A stretch of DNA of 64,000 nt, taken from the NCBI GenBank assembly GCA_001247695.2, contig LGRX02033440.1:51405-115404 (forward strand). The letters run 5' to 3'. A model generated the notes under the pieces. It saw nothing but the letters and a program-made list of their open reading frames with translations. It was not told the origin of the DNA and ran no database searches. Positions 20,916 to 30,919 of this stretch are shown here, one piece after another; positions within the stretch are counted from its first letter, which is position 1; each line of letters begins with the position of its first letter. The DNA is from Cymbomonas tetramitiformis (lineage: Eukaryota > Chlorophyta > Pyramimonadophyceae > Pyramimonadales > Pyramimonadaceae). The translations under genes and the position numbers were made by a program.

Positions 20916-23437
20916 ATGAACAACGACAATACGCCGTGTCCGATCTGCCCCAAAAAGGGCATTGTGGGAGATTGTCAGTGCAATCGAAAGTCACATGGAG
21001 AACTCATTCTCCAACGCAGATACCTGGATAAACTTCCTCAAGGCTCTCTGCAAGGTTTTGCCAAAAAAGTGTGCAGTTCCGAAGTGAATTTTGACCCTGT
21101 GGTGAAGACCCCAACCGCAGCTGCAAAGAAAACTAGTGTCGACTCTCGTTTCATCAAGCTTTTCGAACATGTCTTGCGCAAGTCTAAAGAAGAGACCCTG
21201 GGTCGTCCCGTCAAAACTTCTTTTCACGCGGGATACCTCAAAATCCAAAGGGCAAACAAACGTGACATCAAACAGTATCTTCAAACCCGTGACTATGCCT
21301 CAGATCCTAGGAGGTCTATCCACGACTTCCCCGTGTCATGCGACGGTGATGCAGCCTTCCTCGCTTGGTTGGATGCGGATCCAACAAGCGATGAACCCGC
21401 CACTACCGTAGAAAACGTACAGGCAAGGACGTATCAGTGGAGCCAGTTAGAGATACAGGTCGTCCTCGCGAAATATGAACAGCTAGCTCAGAACAAAAAC
21501 GCCACAGTTCGTTGGTTTCGCCAGCACTTGGCTCAGAGTCAGCTGGCAGAACGTCTACAACCCAGCCATATCCAGTACTGTATTGGCTTAGGGCTAAAGA
21601 GAATGCGGTAAGTCATCTTCCAAGTATTTCAACATCTGTTTACAGTGCAAGAGTACCGCTGACGTATCCGTTCGTTGCTGTTCTCTTCCGTGCAGGCGAT
21701 AGGTAATAAGCGAGGCCGCAAAGTAGCTTTGGACGCCGCAGGCGAGATCTACAACGACTGCGTTGTTGCATGTCGTGCGCAGCTTGCTGCTGGTCTTCCT
21801 GGCGATGCGCACATTCTGGCGTCGATTATTCGTGCTGTGATCGAGTGCAGTGGCCACCCTGAACTCCTGAAGCATTTCCTGGTGTCCGAAACGTGGACCT
21901 ACGCCTTTCTCCATGCCAACGACTTAAAGCCGCGCAAAGGGACCAACAACCGGAAGGAGCCGGCTAATTGGGAAGCTCAGCTCGAAAAGCATGTTCTTCG
22001 TGTTGCTCACGTCGTGAAGACTAAGAACATTCCCAAGGCATTGGTGGTCGCCTTCGATCATGTGGGCTTTCAAGTATTGCCCATAAAAAACACTACGTGG
22101 GCACCTAGGGGTTCTGATGTCGTTCCCCTTATTGGGCTGGACGACAAACGGCAAATTACTGCCGTGGTCGCAGAGGCTCTCGACGACGATGGCAGCGGCA
22201 TTGTCGTCGGGATACAACTTATTTACACTGGCACGACTGAGCGTTGTTTGCCGGCAGTGGAGCATCGTCAACTGGAGATGTTCGCGGACTTCCACTTCAC
22301 CTACACCTACAATCACTGGGCAGACGAAGACACGAACTACGAGTTGTTCGAAAACATCATCGTGAAGCACTTCCTCAACACCAAGACTCGCTTGAGGCTT
22401 CCCCCTGACCATCCCTCTATGGTAATCTTGGATTGCTGGCCGGTGCAAAAGTCAGAGCACTTCCGAGCTCGTGTGGCTGCGTCGTGGCCGTGGATTCACC
22501 TGGAGTACGTTCCTCCAGGGTGCACTGGGAAGGGACAGAAGTTCGACGTTGATGGAGGCGGTGTGTACAAGCCGAAGCTTCAAGAACGCACCACACGGTA
22601 TGTGCAGGAGGAGGTGAGCCCCAACCGACAGCACCCTGCCAGGGTTCTCTATCTGGTAACCCTATCCACGGTAAGCTGATTTATAACCACAGCATGCCGC
22701 CTATGAGTGACTGACCAAGAGGCACATGGGGTGTACATGCATGCAGTTCACGAAAGCACTAAAAGGGGGAGAATCCTTGGAAAACGTGAAGCTTGACTTG
22801 ACCCTGGGCACCATGAAGACTCGGCAGCTTTATTGGATACAGGAGGTGCACTCCGAGTTCAAGAGCAACGTGCTTGCGAGAACCAAGGGGTGGAACTTAA
22901 CAGGGATACCACGGGCATTCACGGCAGCGTGTCAGGAGGAGGCGGTCAAGGTGCATGCCGAGGGGGAGCTTTGGCCTACTGGGAACACTCTGCAGCTCGT
23001 TCCAGTGGGCGACGAGATGGTTCCTGAGGCGAGCACTGATGATGCGGAGTGGATACTCAACCCCAATAGTGAGGTCGACGTGAACTCTGGTGCATCGACC
23101 TCGACTGTACCCTCTTGCAGGTAAGTGCGATGTTGCTGACTGCGATGCTGCATCAGCTCCTCGTCGTCATGCACTGTGCAAACCCTAAATTATACAGTGT
23201 CCGCATCCATTGATCATCCACAGGATGGTGCATATTGCACGCACTCACTGTGAGTGAGATTCTCACACAACGCAGGCGGGCAGCTATGAAGAGCACGGGG
23301 CGGAGATTGATGATGCCCGCAAAGGCAAGAAGGCCCGCACTGACGTCGAGGAGCACTTTGAGTTCAGTGACATGAACGCTGACACCTACGCGCTTACCCT
23401 GGCTGCTGGGAAGGACGAGTTTTCCTTTGCAGTGAAG
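20916..23437 (+). CDS. DDE-superfamily transposase with introns (pogo/Tc1-like fold)
   Basis: Exon 1 (20916-21607) starts with a Cys cluster, CPICPKKGIVGDCQC, then a basic, probably DNA-binding region. Exon 2 (21696-about 22670) holds the catalytic core: ALVVAFDHVGFQVLP (first Asp), IGLDDKRQITAVVAEA, VILDCWPVQKSEHF (second Asp) and TGKGQKFDVDGGGVYKPKL (third Asp). Exon 3 (22744-23120) carries the tail with ARTKGWNLTGIPRAF. Exon 4 (from 23276) is acidic and basic, with GAEIDDARKGKKARTDVE. Exon 2 to 3 joins in phase with GT-AG borders. At exon 1-2 and 3-4, strict GT-AG splicing gives a stop and one more G is needed at each. The 3' part is lost at the junction with a retroelement near 23460. No terminal inverted repeats found. 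Confidence 0.75.
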
Positions 23438-23459
23438 GTGGGAAGGTCTATCTCCCCTT

Positions 23460-24811
23460 GGGCAGTTTTCAGTCCCGATTTTCCCCAGCTTAAATAAACG
23501 TGTTGGAGAGGCTTGAAGACCCAGGAGTTCTCTGCTTCTAGAAGCGGTGAAAGCTTTAGGTGTTATTTTGGAAATATCTTTAGTGGGGGCGGTGTTATTC
23601 TCGTTGGGCATTCTCAGGTACTTCCCTTGAGACTGTAGAGTTCTCCAATTATGATAGTGTGAGAGTCGTTGAATTCTTCTAATGTGACTACGGATATCGC
23701 CTAAAATAGGGACCTCGAAAAAGAATAACGAGAAGGTCAGTTCCTCGGCAGGGTCGTAGCGGGAGATGTGTAAACAGCCCCCTCTGAATGAGGCTCTTTT
23801 AGCAGTACGGTCCACTCTGTCATGGACTTTGTCATTATTGTGACCCCTGATCCATTTAAGGATGATTTTACTGTGGTCTCCTTCACTGTAGAAGCCAAGT
23901 TCTTCTAGCAGTAGGCGAACAGCCTGCACATCTCTGCGATTAGCTTCACGTAGTTTGTCCCGAGCACTCATGGATCTGCCATCCTTTGTTACAGCAGATA
24001 TTGCGGCCATGGAGTCAATGGCATGTACCATTGGAGTCATGGATTTGAGGAGTTTCTCTTTTTGTTCTGTGAGTAGAAATCGCAGTCCCGCAATTTCAGC
24101 AGACGTGCTACTCGGGTTTTGGATATCTTCCTTGATAAGAAGCCCCGGTGCGGCGAAAGTTCTTGAGGGGGGGATATTCATCTTCCGAACAAGTGGTATT
24201 CCGTTGTCAAAGTTTTTTATGGCATATGCTGCACCACTGCATGCTGATTTTTTACCAGCAAATAGAGAACCATCGCTTGCCATATCATAATCTTCCATTT
24301 GTTTGCTCTTTTCGGCGTGAGGGGTAGATTCTTCTTCTGAGTCGCTAGGGCAGCTATATTCACTTTCTTCTTCCGCAGTTTTGTTTTTCATTATGGCAAT
24401 AATGGTCTCATACTGTCTGTCTGAGATGTAATCATAGTGTGAGTTAATATCACCGACTTTAGCAAGGACAGAAGAGGGCGGGTCCATATGGTCATTATAT
24501 TCGAAAATGGAACCTGCTGGAATTAGGATGCAACCGTCATTGGTGATGCTATATTCAAAGTCGTATTGAAAACTGCTGGTTCCATCGATTCTGACAAAGA
24601 CATTAGGGTTTATGGCATTGTTACTGTATTCTGTATATTGTATTGACATGGCCTCTAAGTCAATATTGGTAACGTGAATAAGAGAGATGGAATCTCGGTC
24701 ACCATTTCCTTTCCAATAAAACTCACCCGTGTCCGGGGGTACTATGTTGTCTCTATATTGTTTCTTTACATATCTAGCCTGTGGGTCCAAATCTACAGGG
24801 TTTTGAAGCAT
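23460..24811 (-). pseudogene. RNase H segment of the LINE-type element, 3' truncated
   Basis: Contains YDMASDGSLFAGKKSACSG, SSTSAEIAGLRFLL, VHAIDSMAAISAV and IILKWIRGHNNDKVHDRVDR, a full set of RNase H acidic residues plus the GHNN histidine. It is roughly 70% like the copy at 15.9 kb and lacks that copy's internal break. Upstream is an acidic spacer with EEESEYSCPSDSEEE. After GKIGTENC the frame leaves the family and runs antisense through the transposase exon, which is not real coding. Confidence 0.85.
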
Positions 24812-24968
24812 TTCCTTTTCGATTTCGGTTAGCCATCCAGGGGGTCTATTACCGTTCGGCCTGAAAAAGCCTTTGCTTTCTTGCCAGTTTTTTTAACATT
24901 CCACCGCAGGGAGTCAGAAAGGAACCTGTGTGCTTGAGGTTATATTTTTGAATTGCGGAGGTGACATT

Positions 24969-27555
24969 TGATGAAACAGGTGATAATAGGTATATATATT
25001 GTTGAAGATATATAGCGATATCACTGAAACAGGGGCTCAGAAAGCAGTGGCTGGTGGAAACCGGTGATACAAAACTGATAGAAGAATTACGGCAGTGAGT
25101 TTTCTAGCAGGTGTGTGTCATACGGTGACACACGACCAGTGACACACGCAGCAAGGGGTGATGCTAGGAGGAGCTGAACCCCCATACAGTGGGGGGGGAA
25201 CTTCAGCCTCCCCGTGACACCACCTCACCCCGAAGGTGTGAGTGGCCATGCAAGAGCAAGGGAAAACCCTAAACCCTAACCCAACTGTCAATTTAATGTC
25301 CAAGCCGAGGGGGCCTTTTCCAACCCAGCTAGAAGCACATCCGTGCATGGGCGCTGCCTAGGCATCAAAAGACAATTAAACAGGCTAGGCGGGCTAGTCC
25401 CGCTCTACGGTCCATTTGGTTTTGGCGCTCCGCTGAATGAAGGAATCCAAGGGGTCTCTCGGAAAGCCGGCCAATCGAAGTCTTCTTCTCCAGTGAAGCC
25501 ATGAAGGGCGGCGTCGCCATCGGAGTTCTCGGGCACCTCGTCGGGGTCAGAGCATGCCACGTGCGGAGCCGGTTGCGTAAGCGGTGGCTCCGCAGACGGC
25601 ACCACCGGCTCGCATGCCGTAGATGCGGATAACGGTGTAAGCGGCGGTGACGGGTCGATCACGGGGGCAACGAACGTCATGACTGCCGCGTCCGTAGGGG
25701 TGTCGGACTGGGGGACCGGCACCACCGGAGGGGCGTCTGCAGGGCAGTCCGATGCCCGGAATGCCGCGATGGCAGCAGCGAAGTCTGGGGGCGGAGGCCG
25801 CTTCCCAGCGGGGAGCGCGGTGTCGGGCGCGCGCCCATCGCCGAATGCCTCCTTACACATGTAAGGGCAGCACCCACGGGTGTCAGGGTGCGCATCGGTG
25901 ATACCCCACATGCGAAAGCAAAGAATGCAGGGGTAGCCGACGCCCACCCAGCGCCTCACCATGGCGCCAGCGGGCTCCGCCTTCCACTCACCGACGGGCT
26001 TGGTGGTGTAGGCGGGGTTACGGTTGAAGGAGACGGCGTTGAGGGACGGTTTCTTCTCACGTCCACCACCACCACCACCAGAAGGCACGGCGTAGCCGGT
26101 GTCCTTCACAGGGGTGGCGAAGTCAAGCTCCTCGCGCCAGACGGTGCGGATCCGCAGGCAGAGGGTGGAGAAGGAGAAGGGCACACCACCTCGCAAGTCG
26201 CGGATGACGTTGACGTACAAGGGGGTGACGTACGGTGATTGCTTGGCCGAGTTGGTCAAGATGTGCCAAAGGTCTTTGACCCTCTTGGCCTCGTTGTAGT
26301 CCGGGTTGATCCTGGCGTGCTTGTCGCCGAGAGTACGGATAGCTGTAAGCTGGGGGGACGGGTCGTCGGGCTCGTTGATGATGGAAGAGCGCATTTTAAC
26401 CCAAAAACGGTCGGAGTCGGAATCGGGGACCCCCTCAACCTCGTAGCGGAGGCGCTGTAAAATGTAACGGCCGTCCCCAGGGTGGGAACGAGCCGCCTCA
26501 GTGTACAGAGCGAGCGCCGTACCGCGAAGAACGATGGGGAGGACGGTGAAAACGATCTCGTTGAGCACGACGTGGTAGAAGTCGTAGTCGTGCTCAAGGT
26601 CCAAAAGTTTGGAGAACTCGGGGAAGGACACGGGGTAGAGCACGTGTCGAAAGGCCGCGAGTAAGGCGTTGAAATCGGTGTCGGCAGTCTCGGTGTCAAG
26701 GGTATAGCCGTGCTTTTGGTTGTAGCCCCCAGGACGTAAAACCGCGATGATGTCGGCGGAGTACGTGAAGGCATACGATAGCTGCTCCAAATACTCCTCC
26801 TCCCGGCCTTCCTCCACCGGGGTGGAGACAAGGACTGATGGGTCGTTGAAGAATTCGGACGGCAGTGGAGACGGCCGCAGCGATGATGGACGCGAACGTA
26901 GAGAAGCGGTGGAGACAATTCTTCTCGGACGTGTGGGACCCGGTGTAGCACCACCGGAGTCCACGGGTGACGGTGACGGCGTGGCACTTGCCCGCCTTGC
27001 TGAACGGAGGGCCTCAGCAAGCCCGATCTGGCGCTGTTGTGACATGTTAGGCAGAAAATAATCCAGAATGTCCAAAGCTGACGGAGACGGTGCGTAGATT
27101 CCCAGTCACAAACGGTAGGGTAACCCACGATAACGGCAGCGGCAAGAGGAACGGAGACGGAAAAAAATGCCGCTGTGACGGTACGCAGTTAATTAATCTG
27201 CGCGTTGAAGGTAATCAAAAACGGTACTGACGGTTTCTAGAATCGGATAAACCGAAGCGAGCCGAACCAACCGGAATCACCACTCACGTGAAGTGGGACG
27301 ATAACCTGATGAAACAGGTGATAATAGGTATATATATTGTTGAAGATATATAGCGATATCACTGCAACAGGGGCTCAGAAAGCAGTGGCTGGTGGAAACC
27401 GGTGATACAAAACTGATAGAAGAATTACGGCAGTGAGTTTTCTAGCAGGTGTGTGTCAGACGGTGACACACGACCAGTGACACACGCAGCAAGGGGTGAT
27501 GCTAGGAGGAGCTGAACCCCCATACAGTGGGGGGGGAACTTCAGCCTCCCCGTGA
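24969..27555 (-). mobile_element. LTR element D, gag-only, with 5-bp target duplication
   Basis: Two 249-bp direct repeats, 24969-25217 and 27307-27555, differ at only two sites. They are flanked by ACATT (24964-24968 and 27556-27560). On the minus strand the sequence after the 5' LTR starts GGTTATCGTCCCAC, a possible primer-binding site sharing GGTTAT with elements B and C. A purine/T stretch, GGGGTGAGGTGGTG, lies before the 3' LTR. Only a gag-like gene lies inside: no protease, integrase or RT. Two plant-type telomere-like units (CCCTAAACCCTAACCC) lie at 25267-25282. It is inserted in the RT/RNase H spacer of the LINE. Confidence 0.93.
25405..27045 (-). CDS. gag-like protein of element D, 546 aa
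   Basis: The first ATG of the frame (27045) gives MSQQRQIGLAEALRSARRAS. A Ser/Pro-rich N-terminus is followed by a helical capsid-like middle (for example EYLEQLSYAFTYSADIIAVL, RFWVKMRSSIINEPDDPSPQ). A CCHC-like knuckle CILCFRMWGITDAHPDTRGC lies at about 390-410 (CX2CX8-9HX4C-like spacing) and is followed by CCPYMC. The C-terminus is Pro/Ala-rich and acidic. The frame is intact. Homology to known gag families is inferred from position, size and knuckle, not from a recognised signature. Confidence 0.7.
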   Translation of the reverse strand: MSQQRQIGLAEALRSARRASATPSPSPVDSGGATPGPTRPRRIVSTASLRSRPSSLRPSPLPSEFFNDPSVLVSTPVEEGREEEYLEQLSYAFTYSADIIAVLRPGGYNQKHGYTLDTETADTDFNALLAAFRHVLYPVSFPEFSKLLDLEHDYDFYHVVLNEIVFTVLPIVLRGTALALYTEAARSHPGDGRYILQRLRYEVEGVPDSDSDRFWVKMRSSIINEPDDPSPQLTAIRTLGDKHARINPDYNEAKRVKDLWHILTNSAKQSPYVTPLYVNVIRDLRGGVPFSFSTLCLRIRTVWREELDFATPVKDTGYAVPSGGGGGGREKKPSLNAVSFNRNPAYTTKPVGEWKAEPAGAMVRRWVGVGYPCILCFRMWGITDAHPDTRGCCPYMCKEAFGDGRAPDTALPAGKRPPPPDFAAAIAAFRASDCPADAPPVVPVPQSDTPTDAAVMTFVAPVIDPSPPLTPLSASTACEPVVPSAEPPLTQPAPHVACSDPDEVPENSDGDAALHGFTGEEDFDWPAFRETPWIPSFSGAPKPNGP

Positions 27556-27566
27556 ACATTCCTCGA

Positions 27567-29648
27567 CATGTAGAGTTGTCTGGGAAAGGTGGTGATTAAT
27601 GTGGTTTCACCCGCTTCATTTTCAGGGTAATTTTTAGAGTCGATAGCGTATCCAAGTTTAGCCATCATGTGACCTGTACGCCTGAACCAGCAGTTAAAGC
27701 GTTTGTCTTTTGTGTGACTGTAGGTTGCATAGTGTGATAAGGGGAAGCCCGAGATGGCATTTTTACTCATTTCGTTGTTCATGTTTTGAATTATTATTTT
27801 AAGCCATAGATTGCTGTTTCTACGGTATAGTGAGATAAGGTGGGGGTCAGTGATACGGTCCGTGTGGTTGTGTTGCCAATACGGCATTCGTGTTCATCTG
27901 CAGAACACAGGGTGTTCATACTTTCAGTAATACAAGACGCGGTTACAATATTGAAGACACTATCAATACCGTACCCGCCCTGGCAGACTGCTGTCCAAAT
28001 TATTTGGTGATTAGTGTCAACTGGGCAGCCCAGGTATTTGATTATAAACGAAGCTATCATTTTGTCTAATTCAATTGCAACATTCTTTGAGGAGTTGGCA
28101 ATTGCTGAGGTAACTTTAAGAGGGTACGCCATTCTCGGAACTACAACCGCATTTACAACATATCTTAGCTGGTGTAGAGTCATGTGTTGCAGTTGGATGG
28201 ATGTTAGAGTAGATTTAAGTCTGTCGATAAGGATTTCCGCCTGTTTGTCCCATTCCCCATTTAGTGCAAACCATACTCCGAGGTATCTGTTTACCTCTTT
28301 GCTGTTAGAAAAATCGAGAAAATCTGGTGACTTAGGAGGTATCCATTTCGCATCAATGGAAGGACTTGAGTCATTGGTATTGGGCTCCAGATGACCCCCA
28401 GAGATGAGTAAATCATCGGACAGGTCATATCGTGTTACCATTTTGCCCTGGGGTTTGATGCGCTTTCTGTAAGAGTATTTGGATTTTTTAACATTGACGG
28501 GAATACCGATGAAGCTCATAAATTCATTAACTATACCTAGCATGTCTTGAACTTCGTCTTTAGTTTTTCCCACGAGCATGATGTCATCACAGAAGAACCG
28601 TGCAAAGATATTTAAAGGGGTGTCCTTTTCTAATAGGTTTTGGGAGGGAGGAATCACATTATTTCCTGGTTTGTCTGGTCTATGGCTTTCCGAGTTCAGT
28701 TCATATCCATATGTGGTTCCTGTCGGGTTTGCACCGTTTGCTCTTTTTGCTAACCAAATCGCCAGAATATCCATGATAGCTACAAACCTTAGTGGGCTCA
28801 AAACTTCTCCCTGTGGAACTCCACATTCGAGGGACCATTCATCTGTGAGGCCTTCTTCAGTAAGTACCATTCTAGAGGCATCATTGGTGATGTCTGAGAT
28901 GATGTTAATTATTTGTGATGGGAGTCCTAACTTTCTGAGCGCTAAATTGCTCATCCAGAATTCAGCTCTGTCAAATGCTTGTTTGAGGTCCAGGTAAACT
29001 ACGTGGAGGTCTTTTTCGTATCTATTGGCATCCGAAATTACTTCATTCAAAATTTGGAGTGAGTCATCTATGTTTTTATTCGGAAGAAAGGCATCTTGAA
29101 TGGGAAAGAGAATGGGGTGGGTGTTGAGTATTGTTTTGAGACGGTTAGCAATTATTGTATTAAATAGTTTAAGGCCCGTTTCCAACATTGTGAGGGGTCT
29201 GGAATTGTCTATGGTACATGGTGCAGAGGGGTTTTTAGGGATTGGAAGGATGACTCCAGATTTTGCACTCTTAGGAAATCTCCCAGTATGTTATAAGAAT
29301 GTGGTTAAAAAGTGAGACAGTAACTTCTTGAAAATTCTCTGGGCCCTTGATCCACTGCGAGTATCTCATCCCTGAGGGTCCTGGTGCTGTAGAGATACCA
29401 CAGTCCGAGTATGCTTGTTGAAGTTCTTTGTGCGTGATTTCTGTCAATAGTCTTGCGGCGGCCGTATCGGGGATTTTAGGGCTATCCTTGAGAATGTCAG
29501 TGAGCCACTGTGGGAGTTCATCTGGCTCATTCGGGTTAGTAGAAAATATTTTTTTATTTTTGTATTCATCTAGTGTTGTGTTTAGTCTTTCTGATTTTGT
29601 CTCAGGTATATATCTTTCCATCACTACTACCTGGGGTTGCGGCTGCAC
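27567..29648 (-). pseudogene. LINE-type reverse transcriptase, frameshifted
   Basis: Motifs in order on the minus strand: STAPGPSGMRYSQW upstream of the core (29648-29271 frame), then GVILPIPK and NSRPLTMLETGLKLFN, VVYLDLKQAFDRAEFW, ECGVPQGEVLSPLRF and ARFFCDDIMLVG (the F-C-D-D catalytic box), and IPVNVKKSKYSYRK. The GxPQGxxLSP box is the non-LTR type, not the LPFG type. Frame changes near 29.28 kb and 27.85 kb break it into three frames. The C-terminal part (LYRRNSNLWLKIIIQNMNNE) runs directly into element D. Confidence 0.88.
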
Positions 29649-30315
29649 CTTTTTCAGTAGGTTTCATCTTTCCCATGACTGTGTCTAGAAACCTCGAAAG
29701 GTTAGTTGAGAAAAGATGCTGCAGGGCTTCCTTTTCTCGAAGTTTGCGTCGTTCAATGTCTGTGTCTCTGCTTTTTTGAAAAGCATTTCTGATTATTACA
29801 TAATTTTCATGCAATCGTAATCTCCATGTGGCTGCTGCTTCATTGTGTTTGGGTTGGAGCGAGGCAAACGGTAGTGTGCGGGCAGCCTTTTTGGCTTGCT
29901 TTGGAATGTTGCTAACATGAGTTCTTGTGTCCAAATATTTGATGGTGCGGCGTACTGTGTTTAGCCATTTGTATATATAGTTAGATACTGCTGACGGTTT
30001 TTCGTACCTCCCAGTTTTGTTCTGATTCTTGGTGCCAAAGGCGTCACTTGCCGCCTGATGTGCCAATTTGTGCAGGGTATCCCATGTCGCGTCAGGGTGC
30101 ATTTCCTTGAGGCCAGTGCCGCCGTTTCTAGCTGCTTCCGAACCATTTTCCATTTCGAGTGTGTTATGTAGTCTTTCAGTGTAAGACACCCAGCCTGTAG
30201 CGTATTGGAATAAATGGGCTGTGCAGTCTATTTTTTCCGAATGCATCTCAGATCCGTACAGGTTCCAGATTTTAGCAGGCATATGAGGTTGTAGAGAGAT
30301 ATCCCAGCTGGTCAT
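29602..30315 (-). pseudogene. pre-RT region of the LINE-type element
   Basis: A 237-codon frame rich in Lys, Arg and aromatic residues (RYEKPSAVSNYIYKWLNTV, KKAARTLPFASLQPKHNEAA, then a helical ERRKLREKEALQHLFSTNL). It lies just 5' of the RT and overlaps its frame. No endonuclease signature is visible, so the integration enzyme class cannot be stated. Confidence 0.55.
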
Positions 30316-30707
30316 GTGATCATCTGTGTTGGATTTCGTGATTTTCTTAACTTCCAGTGAGCTGAATGAAAGGTGTCGTTTGAGATAGGCTTTACATCTT
30401 TCCTATTTAGTAGGTGAGGCGAACCTATATGCCAAATGTTATCTTTGACGTTATGGCCTAAGTTGAGACCACCTTCTGGCATCCCCTTTCCTCTATATGA
30501 TAGGTCATAACCCAAGTGCCTAGGTTGTTTTGTTGCATATAGCAGGTGCAACAATGCGCCATGTCATCATGACTTGAAAGAATGTTTAAAGCGACGGCTC
30601 TTGTTTTGAGGTCTATGGGACGATTAGCCAACGACAAGCAATAATTAAGCTTAACAAGTTGTCTGCCTTTACAACTAAAAGGGTTGGTGGCAATTAAACA
30701 GGGCATG

Positions 30708-30914
30708 TTAGTTTTGTCGCTTCGTGATGTGGTTGGTGCCCTTACACTTTCGGAGAGCTCGTTGTGCGAAATGCATTTTAGGGTAAAGCAGAGCAATTTT
30801 GTTCGGCATTTGGGACTTTTTATCAAATATGCAAGGGAAGAATGCTCCAATTGCCTTATGGCTCATATAAATAGCATACTGACCATGATTTCGAAGTGAG
30901 AAACACTTGTATAT
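30708..30914 (-). pseudogene. LINE 5' coding segment, downstream half
   Basis: Continues in frame the segment at 41079-41735 once element A and one ATGTT copy are removed, ending at a stop at 30708. It reads through SLRNHGQYAIYMSHKAIG. No motif named. Confidence 0.55.
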
Positions 30915-30919
30915 ATGTT

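Noticed and set aside
23153..23460. C-terminal extension of the LINE RNase H frame
   Set aside because: It runs antisense through transposase exons 3-4 and has no similarity to the family.
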